From: Lepidonotus clava
Lineage: Eukaryota > Annelida > Polychaeta > Phyllodocida > Polynoidae
DNA: 64,000 nt
Direction: 5' to 3'
Assembly (NCBI GenBank): GCA_936440205.1
Contig: OW387133.1
Coordinates: forward strand, 44,914,374 to 44,978,373
Shown here: positions 33,519 through 43,869 of the stretch, piece by piece
How the letters are laid out: each line of letters begins with the position of its first letter
How positions within the stretch are numbered: position 1 is the first letter of the stretch
The notes under the pieces: model-generated
What the model was told of the DNA's origin: nothing
What the model saw: only the letters and a program-made list of their open reading frames with translations
Database searches by the model: none
Made by a program: the position numbers and the translations under genes

Positions 33519-34476
33519 GATAACGTCGATAGTCCGATATATCAGAGTCTTAACTTGGCCCAAGTCCCATAGGAATCAGTGTTAAAAATTTGGGGGGGAC
33601 ACTGTGCTATTTCTGGAGTAAAGAATCTGCTTGGAGATTGAAGCTGTTCTCATAGAAAATGCCTTGAGAGTGTAGAAATGAGCATAAATAAGTCTGTATC
33701 TGGAGATTGACGAGATGATGTCATAATAATATTCTAAAAATAGAACGAAAGTAGGTCGGGAATGCCCCCATCACCACTGGGAGCGGCCATATTGAATAAA
33801 TTTGCATATTACCAATACAATCTCCTCACACAAATGAGCTCAGACTCTCAATCCATGCTGTATTGGGGTAAGGGGGTAAAAGGGTGAAGGGGATGTCATG
33901 GCAATGTCATGGCATCATCATGGCAATGTCATGGGGATGTCATGGCAATGTCATGGCACTGTCATGGCAATATCATGGCATTGTCATGGTAATGTCATGG
34001 TAATGTCATGGCATTGTCATGGTACTATCATGGCATTGTCATGGCAATGTCATGGCATTGTCATGGGGATATCATGGCAATGTCATGGCATCATCATGGC
34101 AATGTCATGGGGATGTCATTGCATTGTCATGGTCGGGAATACCCCTTTCCTCCACGCATATTGAAAATCTGCTGGTTCCTCGGTCTCTCACTAGGGGGAT
34201 AACGTCGATAGTCCGATATATCAGAGTCTTAACTTGGCCCAAGTCCCATAGGAATCAGTGTTAAAAATTTGGGGGGGACACTGTGCTATTTCTGGAGTAA
34301 AGAATCTGCTTGGAGATTGAAGCTGTTCTCATAGAAAATGCCTTGAGAGTGTAGAAATGAGCATAAATAAGTCTGTATCTGGAGATTGACGAGATGATGT
34401 CATAATAATATTCTAAAAATAGAATGAAAGTAGGTCGGGAATGCCCCCATCACCCACTGGGGGCGGCCATATTGAA
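33519..34476 (+). repeat. Recent tandem duplication around a minisatellite
   Basis: 33519-33796 and 34198-34476 are about 278 bp each and differ at only a few positions, 679 bp apart. A decayed third start follows near 34508 (GATAACATCAATAGTCC). The shared unit contains GTCGGGAATGCCCCCATCAC and CGGCCATATTGAA. The minisatellite at 33.86-34.13 kb lies between them. Confidence 0.92.
33863..34132 (+). repeat. G-rich-leader minisatellite, locus 2 (ATGTCATGGCA units)
   Basis: Leader TTGGGGTAAGGGGGTAAAAG, GGTGAAGGGG, then about 20 units of 11-12 bp, mostly ATGTCATGGCA. It closes with GGGAATACCCCTTTCC. The spurious frames here read as repeated MSWHCHG peptides. Confidence 0.92.
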
Positions 34477-34544
34477 AATATGCTGGTTTCCTGTTTCTCC
34501 GTTTTCGTCCAGTCGATAACATCAATAGTCCAATAAATTGGAGA

Positions 34545-34677
34545 AGTGGTCAGAGATGGGTCAGGAGGGGTTCAGGAAGTGTTCAGGAGTGGTTCAGGAG
34601 GGATTGTGAAGGTGTCAGGAGGGGTTCGGAAGGGTTTCAGGAAAGGTTCAGAAGGGGTTCAGGTTCAGGGAATGCAA
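34545..34677 (+). repeat. Minisatellite, GGTTCAGGAGG-type units
   Basis: About ten units of 10-14 bp related to GGTTCAGGAGG, directly after the decayed third copy of the 33.5-kb duplication. Confidence 0.85.
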
Positions 34678-34804
34678 AACTTCAAGTACATTTCATTTCG
34701 TTTTATAAACCAAAGAATGGATAAGACGGAGATTTTGGTTTACTAAACCACATCGAGAATCTATAAAGTCGATCAAACCAGAACTTGTCTAAAAATGCTA
34801 TTGT

Positions 34805-35100
34805 TCTCCAGGATCGCTGTCTCGATCCCTTCGGGATCGGACAGCCCCAGAGTGATGACTTGGTCATTTAGGCAGATGTCCCCATTGACATACAGTGGAA
34901 ATCTCAGGTACCAGATTCAGCTTCTGGACCTGTTGGCAGAGCCAAACCAAATATACGGTGAAGATTGTAGGTTTAACATAGCCTTTCTATGATATCTGGG
35001 TCGCCAAGTCATCAGTTCGGAGATTGACGGATGTCCATATATGGTCATATTTGGAGGATATGTCCATATATGGTCATATTTGGAGGATATGTGGAGCCCA
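34805..35100 (+). repeat. Hairpin-headed dispersed repeat, copy 1
   Basis: Starts with a hairpin (CGATCCCTTCGGGATCG) inside CAGGATCGCTG...CAGCCCCAG, followed by about 200 bp shared with 54970-55213 (for example TTGGTCATTTAGGCAGATGT and ACGGTGAAGATTGTAGGTTT). After the shared part, TGTCCATATATGGTCATATT and GGAGCCCAGGTCGT are themselves tandemly repeated. Confidence 0.85.
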
Positions 35101-37030
35101 GGTCGTGGAGCCTGGGTCGTGGAGCCCGGGTAGTGGTTGTTTACATATGAAATGCATTACGTTTCCTTCACCCTACTTTCCTTGTGTCTTACCACTAGGC
35201 TATGGGGAACTCTTAGAGTAAACCTGATCAGGGACAAGATATTGTCAGGCCCGACGTCTTGTACTGAAAGCCTCTAGCTTTCTAAATCTTAGTATCCCAA
35301 TGTATCTATAAAACTTGGTTTCTTTAAGCATTTGTACGTCTTCTTTTTTTTGCCCAGCGTAATCCAGTCGATCAAGGCTATGTAAGTGCACTGGGAGAGT
35401 ATATATTATGAATTATTCATATTCGGAGGAGGTCTAGATTGATATAATATGAAAAATCATGTCGATATTTATGATTGGCATCGAAAACAAGGTTACTAAA
35501 CTCGGCGTATAGGTGAACAATAATGGAGGAGGATGGCAGGCTTGGTTTCACTCGCGGTGGCATGTGCATCTTTTTGTTTAATTCGCTCAATAATTCGTCT
35601 AGGTTCCAATATCTAACATCATTTGACTATCTGATATCTTTTTACTATCATAAAAATGAAATAAAGGCTAATAACCCAGAGTTTTTCGGTTTTCGAACCG
35701 ACCCTGAATCTATATGATCCACCTGTGACCTTGTTTATCTGTTTGAAGCTGAATATTTTCAAGTTATATTTTCCAACATGACGTCATAATATTTTAAATA
35801 AATCACTAGAATTATTTTCTCCATGGCAACCAAAATACTATCGTTTGGTAAATTTTGGAAATCAAACGTTCCATTGACATTCCAAATAAGGATATTTTGG
35901 AATGAAATGGAATCTTTTGAATAGGCCAGCTGAATTGGACACAGAAAGTTAGTGTAGGAGAGTTTTACCACTATTTTTCATTAAATTACTCATATCTCCT
36001 TAAATATTGGTCCTAGAGCATAGGTGGTCATGTTAACCCCTTAACTCAAGTGATTCTTCGACCATCTGAAAAGCGTTCATATAACTATAAAAATATCTGA
36101 TATTGAACGTGACGTGTAGCCTGTGGCTAGAACAATATTGTACGTTATTCAGAAATGAATGCCGTGCCCGTCCATAACCGGAAGCTCCGCGAAAATCCGC
36201 GAATTTGGATGAATTCAGCGAATAAACTAAACCTAGTGGACTTCTTGGGGTGCACGGCTGCAGGTTTTGACCAGGGTCTAGCCGGCACATTCATTGTGGC
36301 CGTGAGGATAATATAGGCCCTTACACATGATTCATTCATGCTGTCAAGAGCAGGCTAGAGGCTAGAGGCTAGTGATCCTCTCCCCGCCACACATACCACA
36401 GCGCGGGGCATGCTGCATGTTGGTGTTTTCAACTTTTGTTCCTCTCTAACACAAGAAATCCCTTTGTGTTTAATGAGTACATCTTTTAATGTCTCCCCGC
36501 GGGCCTGTGAGCACTGCCCTTAGTGACCTAAGATCCCTGATCCCCGCCTTCAGCCTTTGACGGTTCGGGCCGGGAGGACAGGGGTGGGGGTGGGGGTGGG
36601 GGTGGGGGTGGGGGGGTTGCTGGGTATTGATTCCCGGTCCAGTGCTGGCCCTCGTTACGCGAGGGGCCACACCCTGCAGGGCTACTCCCACTTCAAAACG
36701 CCTGAAAATATCTTTGTCAAGACCTTCCCGGAATGGAATCTGTGATTAGATATAGCAGAAAACTTTTTCCCATGAAAATCCCGCCAAAATGCCTCTGCTG
36801 TTATACCTACTGAGATAAGATCAATAAGGTAGAAGATCAGTATATATAAAAAGCCGCCCAGTTTGACCGTTTTGGACTTGTCAAAAGCGACGTAACGATC
36901 AGTTAATGCTGCACAGATTTTAATTAATCTATACATATTCTAGAAGGATAAAATTAATTGATTCCTTTGTTTCAAGATTAGTTCGTATTATGTCATGTAC
37001 ATGACGATATGGATATGTCTTGGATATGAC
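35101..37030. other. No gene recognised; (TGGGGG)n tract near 36581-36616
   Basis: Contains a fragment GCATGTGCATCTTTTTGTTT at about 35562 that recurs at about 56290, and a TGGGGG hexamer run. No convincing reading frame. Confidence 0.4.
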
Positions 37031-37033
37031 TGT

Positions 37034-37275
37034 CTTATGTCTTACCGCCTGTCTTTTGCTAATCTCGGAATGTTTACACTAAGCGCCGACGACGGTCAGT
37101 CTCTTGGGTCCTGGGGCTCTGAACCCTTAGTTCTACTACCGGTAATGTGTATATATATATAGGCCTTACAAACAGATGCCAAATCAAGGTATTGAATTAC
37201 TGACTACGAAAACGAGCAGATTGGAGCCCCACACCCAGTATCCAATTTCCAGGGCTACCAAATAGACACCATTCC
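37034..37275 (+). repeat. LINE-associated repeat, copy 1 (pair with 60419-60640)
   Basis: CTTTTGCTAATCTCGG, then ATGTTTACACTA, TCTTGGGTCCTGG and CCCCACACCCAGTATC align with 60419-60640 at roughly 80% by eye. The second copy continues into a LINE C-terminal coding remnant; this one does not. Confidence 0.75.
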
Positions 37276-38300
37276 CTTGGGTAATACAGAACGGAACGAA
37301 TCCGTAAGACATAGGACTGATTGTATTTAACAGTAAATATGGAGCTCAGCATCATCTTATTCAGTGTTAACATCAGTATATGAAACTCAGTATATTATGT
37401 CTCATGTCGATGAGAGATCTATTAATCAATCACCCCGGACTAGAGAACGGTATTGATAACGCATCTGTCTTTGTTTTTTAGAAGAGTATCTTCCTTATAA
37501 CCGGTCAATGGAGTGTGGTATATTTAAAGAGTTAATCGGAGAAATGCACTGCGAAATCACGTCCGCTCACCTCGGTACGTCCGCCGATAAACGTGTCCCA
37601 CCTTCGATCTGCACGGCACCATCTGGTCAGCGGTATGTTTCCGAGAACAAAGCGACTGTGTACTCGTGTCATTGCACTCGGTGGTCTACATGTGCAGCTT
37701 ACTTGACTGCTTATGTCGAATAGTTTCACAAATACAATTAACTCAGTAACCTGACATATAGTAGGGTCCGTAGCCAACTAGAAATGAATTGTATATTACT
37801 GAGAGGATTCATTTAACGGTAGCATTTACCGGGAACATCTTTCACCTGTTGGCTGCACCCTAGTTTTCCTTATTCCTGGACACGGGCCTTATTAATAAGA
37901 GCCCCCAGATGGACTGAGACTGAATTGGGGTTTCCACGAAGCGAATAAGTGCACATCTGAGTCGTTTGGTGTAGTGGCCTTGTTGGTCTACCAAGGCGAC
38001 GACTTCTTGGGCATCTCCAATAGAATCGAGAAACTAAAATTAAGATAATTGAACTTTAAAAAAATTATCAATTGTATACAAACTCAAAGTGAAAATTGTA
38101 ATAGTGCTTAAGATTTACATTTTTGATTGTTATATCGCAAACAAATGATTGTATAATCACTGGTACAACAATAAAAACCGGATCTCCGAGAGTTGACCAG
38201 TATAATAAAAATGTAAAAAAAAAATATATATAAAAAAAAATCTGTTAGGGCAACCAACTGCCCTAGACGTCGCCTCAAAATCACAGTGCTTAGTGTATCT
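37276..38300. other. No gene recognised
   Basis: Includes a 71-codon plus-strand frame (37508-37723, MECGIFKELIGEMHCEITSA) with no known domain and no clear splice context. Probably chance. Confidence 0.3.
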
Positions 38301-38305
38301 ATTGG

Positions 38306-38468
38306 GGGTCTAGAGGGCGGGGGGGGGGGGGGGGGAAGGTTCCCATGTCGCGTGTCGATTTTAAGAAAAGGCCATGTTGACTTTTTGAATTTAAGAATAG
38401 CCCCTGTCGCATGTCAGTAAGCTGAAAATCGGCCATGTCGAATACGGCCGACTTAGGGGTCTAGACTC
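38306..38468 (+). repeat. TCGAATTTAAG-repeat family, complete copy
   Basis: Begins GGGTCTAGAGGGCGGGG with a poly-G tract and ends AGGGGTCTAGACTC, inverted ends as in the 24.7-kb copy. Three or four internal units (GTGTCGATTTTAAGAAAAGG). Confidence 0.8.
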
Positions 38469-38674
38469 ATTCTATTCGCCCATAATTAAGGCTTCACCAT
38501 GCATTTAGTTGCTTCACTTTCGTCGATGACGATTAGCAGTAGATTATTTTAAGTGGTTCAAATTTTCTGCCACAGTTTTCCAGGATCCTTGTAAACTGTC
38601 ACTCTGAGGAAAGCACAGTGTTTGGCTGAAACCCAGCTCGCCCCATCTAGTGAAAGTCTGCGTTTTTTGTTGTT

Positions 38675-38920
38675 TATGCCCCCAAAGGGGGGGGGGGGGG
38701 GGGGGGGGCTGTCAGAGTATTCCCATCCCCCAAAAGGGGGGGGGGGGGGGGGGCTGTAGTTTCGCAGTTGGTATCTACCTTCAAAGAGTGAGTGCCCCCC
38801 CGGGTTTTTGCCCTATGTAAAGTTCAGTCTTCACCCCCCCCCCCCCCCCCACCCGCCCCCTCAAAAAAAAAAGACCCCCTAGACCTTTCCCCCTGGATCC
38901 AACCCACATTTGTAGAATAC

Positions 38921-38961
<41 letters not shown>

Positions 38962-38970
38962 ATATCTGTA
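38675..38970. repeat. Cluster of homopolymer and dinucleotide runs
   Basis: Two poly-G tracts after CCCCAAA/CCCCCAAAA, each followed by GCTGT, then a long poly-C run, then (AT)n and (GT)n near 38924-38961. Assembly may be unreliable here. Confidence 0.9.
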
Positions 38971-40075
38971 TTTCATATTATATATTATAGAGGAACTCAA
39001 ATGTGTTGTAAGGTTGAAAAGTCCGCACCAGTTTGTAGCTGTGCTACATTTCTAAAAGTTTAAACGTTTAAACTTGTTCTTGTGGGAACCGGCCTTCAAA
39101 GTACACCACTTCCACACACAAAGAGACATCTGACAAGCACAAACACCCCTGACCTAGAATGGGACTCAATAACCCAAGACTGGTGTTGGCAACACATGTC
39201 CTGTCAGAGAGCGGCGTGCTGGTGCCAGTCTGATGGGCGACCGTTCCACGTGGTGTTGTTGAAGTACTCTTTGTCCGACCCCAGCCCGTCTCAGCGGGTA
39301 GACTGGCCCTCAACTTGCCGACTGTTTGTTGACTCAGCGCCGTGAAGCGTTCAGGTCACGGGATCTCAGGCACCCTTTACCTCGCCATGTCCACACCTGT
39401 GACCTTTGGTCCGTATCATCAGCTAGTAATGTCTAGCGAACCAAGATCGTTCTAGGGAGACAATGAATAGTATATGGCTCTAGTACATGGTTATGTTATG
39501 TTCTCTTCGATGTCAACTCTTCAGTCCTATGTCGAACCGATTCATTCCCTGGTGTATTACCTAAGGCTGGACCTACCATTTGGTTGTTATAGAAATTTGA
39601 TACAGGGATTGGGGCTCTCCACTACTCATTCCAGTGATCAATCACTGAAAGTGTACAGGCTTATGTTAGTATAGCCAGGGGTAGAGACCCCTAATCTGGT
39701 CCCAGGGGACCTTGCTGCCGACCCTTATGTTATGACAAGCTCAATCTGAGCAAAAGAGGACTGGTTTGACCATAGAGATACATGTCTATGGTTTGACGTA
39801 GGAATGTCTTTCCAGAATCTAAGTACAAAATTAAGCAGTAATCAGTTAGAATTAAAACTCAAAGACTGTTTTCTCCACTGCATTTCTAATTACGTTGGAT
39901 GCAGTATCTTTAAAAAAAACTGCATGCCTTATACCTAAACCTTGTTTCATCAATTGCCAAGTTGAACCTTTGATCTTTAAGGTCCAGTGGTTTTGATCAA
40001 AATGGCAGCTTGCCAAATACCAGGGGAAACTTCCATATGACATGGCATCATACCTTACGTCAGTCTGGAAAAAGT
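38971..40075. other. No gene recognised
   Basis: Short frames only. Base composition is close to average and there is no splice-bounded coding stretch I can support. Confidence 0.35.
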
Positions 40076-40077
40076 CC

Positions 40078-40128
40078 TGAAGGTTTAATTGGTCGGACGT
40101 TAACTACCCTGACAAACAAACAAACATA
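40078..40128 (+). mobile_element. SINE 3'-end scrap with CAAA tail
   Basis: GAAGGTTTAATTGGTCGGAC, GTTAAC and (CAAA)n match the last 50 bases of the SINE ending near 59064 (GAAGGGTTGGCCGGACGTTA). An extremely 5'-truncated copy. Confidence 0.7.
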
Positions 40129-40187
40129 CCGTGCATAGTTCTCGAGAAAGAATGAAATAGCAAATTTTTCAATATTTAAAAGATGCT

Positions 40188-40320
40188 CCTCCCGTGGTGC
40201 CCCCGGCCGGGCCCGGCGCACAGCCCGTGGCGGGCCGCGTCGACACGACACGCCCACCTGGGCACCACCTGAGGCGCATCGATCTCCCGGGGTGGGCGGC
40301 CGGCCCGGGTCGATTCACGA
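40188..40320. other. Isolated GC-rich island
   Basis: About 130 bp of more than 70% G+C with many CpG and GGCC/CCGGG words (GCCCCCGGCCGGGCCCGGCG, GGGTGGGCGGCCGGCCCGGG) in an AT-rich background. Could be a small CpG island, part of an exon, or foreign sequence. No gene can be assigned. Confidence 0.6.
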
Positions 40321-40381
40321 CAGAAAGTAACCTCCGGTATGAACCGCTACAGCTGTGTGCAATGCATATGTTTATTCAGTG

Positions 40382-40441
40382 TTTGTATCGTTCTTTTTTT
40401 TCTTTTATTCTTTTTTTTTTTTTGGGGGGGGGGGGGGGAGG
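40382..40441. repeat. Poly-T then poly-G tract
   Basis: T-rich run, then about 18 G's. Prone to length error. Confidence 0.9.
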
Positions 40442-40508
40442 GGGACAAAGTTTTGAAAATCGTATGGAAGTAGATATGTTGTTTCTTTATTCCGGTACAC
40501 ATCTCTTA

Positions 40509-40939
40509 TACCCCTTTCAGACTACACGTTATAATGCGCATCAAAGCGCATCAAATCACTTTAGTGCCCTCTCTGGGACCTGTCTGAAAGGAAGAGCATT
40601 CTAGAATGCGCATTGAAGCGCATTAGAACCGCATTCTAGAATTCGCATGAAGAGCAGCACTAGAGAATACGATTCGCTTCGCTTTGGTTATCAATGTCCG
40701 TGTGAAAGGTACAGAAGGGAAGCGAACCGCATTCTTAGTATACGAATCCGCGATGTTATGGTACAAATCCGCGATGTTATGGTACGAATCTGCGATGTTA
40801 TCATACGAATCCTACCATCAAGATCGGGTTGGAAGTACAAGTCTGAAAGGACCGTGTTCTACAATGCGCATCCTTCGATGCGGTTCGCTTCGCTTGGAGA
40901 CGCTTTGCTTCACTCCCCGTGTGTAGTCTGAAAGGGGTA
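40509..40939. mobile_element. PIF/Harbinger-like MITE, TTA duplication
   Basis: TACCCCTTTCAGACTACACG at the left is mirrored by GTGTAGTCTGAAAGGGGTA at the right. TTA flanks both sides (40506-40508 and 40940-40942), the 3-bp duplication of PIF/Harbinger elements. Inside, a 21-bp unit containing AATCCGCGATGTTATGGTA is repeated three times, and GCGCATCAAAGCGCATC-type words are frequent. No transposase. Confidence 0.9.
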
Positions 40940-40942
40940 TTA

Positions 40943-42190
40943 GTTCATTCAAAGGAGACAGTTAAGACACCTCATTTTATTCGAAGTTATCTTTTCCCTT
41001 TGGAATTGACCAATATATTATACTGTCTGTCAACTTATTTTATTACGTATCTAGGTCAGTTCTAATTTATATATTGTCAGCTCAGATTGCTTGGAACCCA
41101 CTGCCAGCTTGGGGCTGGGAAAGGACAGGGCCGGTCTGACACCCGACATTACAGTCTTCATGGTACCCGAGGTGCAACCGTATAAACTATCCACACTTTC
41201 AAGATGTTTATCTTGAAAAAGTAGAGCACTGATTGACTAATTTAGAGGTCCCAAATTTGTTTTCAGGCCAGATTCATACGTTGGTCATGACACTAACCAG
41301 GCATGTTTCGTACCACCCTCCCAGATGAGACCCCGTCGCTCCCGCTGGTCATTCCTATAATGCATTGTGTAGTGTGAGCGACGCACAGCCTGACGCGTGA
41401 AGATGATTGCATACATGCGCGGTAACTCAAGTGATCCAAACCTCACAAAGCCCACGGATCTAGGCGTATAAGGATCTTGACCCCCGTGCACAAAAGTATT
41501 CATCTAAGTTGTGTTTTTTTGTCGGATTTCCTTTTTTTTTCTCCAGCACCCCTAAAAATCAGTTTCAAAGTTAATATTTAGAACACATTTTGCAACATTG
41601 ATACATTCAGATTTTCATGGTGCTATTTCGGTTTTTTTCACTGTTCCCAACTTACATACCTGCTGTATAGGCAGCACACCCAGAATCAGTAGGGAAACCC
41701 GAGTCAAGTCATCTCGGTTGTACATAAAGACTTATTAAAGTTAAGGATGGACAACACCACATGCTTCATTTAAGGTTACTTTGATTACGCGCTAACTCTA
41801 ATAGAATGTTGTATAATATATGTTTTAATATTTATTGTATGTCTGAATATGTATGTGATATTTGGTGAAAATCAAGAATACAACAAAATATAATGTATTC
41901 AGTTCTCACGTATGTCTCAAAATATGAGATACACTTCCCTGGTTAATGTGTTCTGATTGGCCTTGTAATGAACTGAAAAACAGATGTTTGTGACTGAATA
42001 AAATGTATGCACAAAAAAGAAATATATACAATTTCAGGACTGATCAGTGAAAATCAAATTCACTTTTTCTGTATCACTATTTTCACGTTAAAGAGTACCG
42101 GTACATGTATTTCTATGACAGTATTTCATCTCTCCTGAGTGGCATGTCTGGCAATATTCTGTGTATCATGTCATCATAAAACAGAATTTA
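40943..42190. other. No gene recognised
   Basis: AT-rich. Short frames only. One moderately GC-rich stretch at 41310-41480. Confidence 0.35.
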
Positions 42191-42198
42191 TAGCAAAA

Positions 42199-42252
42199 GG
42201 CCTTCCATTAAGTACGTATGCACATTGTCATACATTCTTAATGGAAGGCCCC
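42199..42252. mobile_element. Minimal 54-bp deletion derivative of GGCCTTCCATTAAG MITE
   Basis: GGCCTTCCATTAAGTACGTA at one end and TTAATGGAAGGCCCC at the other, almost nothing between. Same ends as the 170-bp element at 44238-44407. Confidence 0.85.
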
Positions 42253-42805
42253 AAACCATTTAGAACACATACACAAATTCAATGAATCGAAAAGAAATAC
42301 TAGTATTTCTAAAGTGCTGAGATCCATATATATACAGGTATCGGCGAAGTGTGTGTTGAAAGTGGCTTGTACATACACACAATGTGTTGTGTGTACCCCA
42401 TGCCATGGGGTCATGATAGGAAAGGGCTAGGCAAAAGAAGGACAAGTACTTCGTACATGACTTGTTGCATTGTATACATACATGTACACGCTCCGCGTCT
42501 AGAAAATCGCCCCAGATATGTACGCATGACGTTCCAATCCCACCAATCAGAAGTGCCAGAATTGTATCGTTTGTGACCAAAACTAGTAATTCAATTTAAT
42601 AACTATCAAGATCAATTTGACCCAGATGAATGAACTATAGAGCATAGCCATTATTTTTGGAGAGAAAATATGCTGAAAACTAAAGAACGTTTAAAACTCT
42701 TTTTCTCTGCACAAGATTTCTTCCCGTTCATCATCCCGGTTCATCATGTGTCACGGTGGTCTTCTAGATTTGGTCAATTCAGTAGCTCTGTTATAGGGCC
42801 ATTTT

Positions 42806-43311
42806 CAGGCATCATACCGTTCCTTTATTTTAAAGGAATTTCCTTTAAATTCCTTTATTTTTGTGAAAATAGGCAAAATTCCTTTATTTTCCTTTATTTT
42901 CATGAAAAATTCCTTTAAATTCCTTTATTTTTTTTCTAGAGTAAGAAAATATCACATTATCTCATAAAATGCATAGAATTCCATATTATTAGAGATAAAA
43001 TTGCAAAATTTTCTAGCCATCGCTCGATCCAGGTCGACGAGTAGATTGACATGAGTCGACGCATTGACCGACGTGAGTCAACATGGGTCAACGCAGTGCT
43101 GCACAAAAAAAAATCAACAGGAAGGCGGTCCCGTTACACATATTATTTGCTTTATTTCATGTCTAAACTCTCTGAAAGTTCTCTGAATATTCCTTTAAAA
43201 TTCCTTTATTTTTCCTAGAAATCCCTGCAAATTCCTTTAAATTCCTTTATTTTTACGAAAAAAACTTCCTTTAAATTCCTTTATTTTTTTGGGAGGGTGG
43301 TATGATGCCTG
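42806..43311. mobile_element. MITE with TTCCTTTAAATTCC tandem interior, 6-bp duplication CATTTT
   Basis: CAGGCATCATACC at the left and GGTATGATGCCTG at the right. CATTTT flanks both ends (42800-42805 and 43312-43317). The interior carries many TTCCTTTAAATTCCTTTATT units in two blocks around a less repetitive core. Confidence 0.9.
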
Positions 43312-43548
43312 CATTTTGTGTGTGGTCTAGATCAAGGTCTGCAATGTGAGATGTATTTTTCGGCAATGTGATATCTGTGGTAGTAACTGTGGTCAGGGCA
43401 ATTAGAAGTATGACGTGTCATGGTGCAACAGATGTGTCAGAGTGATCATTGTGTTCATAGCTTTACAGCTCCTGTCTCACTGAAAAATTAACATGACTCT
43501 GCATGCTGGGTGTCATGTTTCACTCAACCCTTTTACGTTTATTTTCTT

Positions 43549-43735
43549 ATGGGGGTAAGGGGGTAAAAGGGGTAAATACTGGGTAATACTGGTTAGCTCT
43601 GGGTATAGTTCTGGTTAATACTGGTTCTGTTTGATACTGGTTAGTTCCAGTTAGTTGCCATTAATGGTGCTTACTACTGGTTAATTCTGGATAGTTCTGG
43701 TTAATTCTGCTGAATACCCTTTACAGACTAGCATC
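43549..43735 (+). repeat. G-rich-leader minisatellite, locus 3 (TACTGGTTAGTTCTGG units)
   Basis: Leader GGGGGTAAGGGGGTAAAAGG, then about ten units of the type TACTGGTTAGNTCTGG, closing with GAATACCCTTTACA. The closing sequence is an inverted match of the leader's GTAAAGGGG. Confidence 0.85.
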
Positions 43736-43869
43736 AAAATTTGGTCATATTAAATGACAGTTCAGTATAGACAGAATAGCATTCTAGAATAGTTTGTAAA
43801 GGGTATAATTCAGCTTAATACCGCTTAATACCTTTTGAAAGGTAAAATTCCTAGTACTTCCAATAGGGT

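Noticed and set aside
33898-34264. Histidine/tryptophan-rich frames with MSWHCHG-like peptide repeats
   Set aside because: They are translations of the ATGTCATGGCA minisatellite in several frames, not a protein gene.
36557-36691. Gly-Val and Pro-His repeat peptides
   Set aside because: They translate the (TGGGGG)n tract.
38650-38670. Hammerhead-type ribozyme near a GAAACCC motif
   Set aside because: CTGAGGAAAGC...CTGAAACCC at 38605-38635 only loosely recalls the catalytic core, and the required CUGANGA and stems are not present.
40194-40931. Plus-strand frames starting in the GC-rich island and in the Harbinger-like MITE
   Set aside because: They arise from skewed composition and MITE internal repeats; no domain and no splice context.
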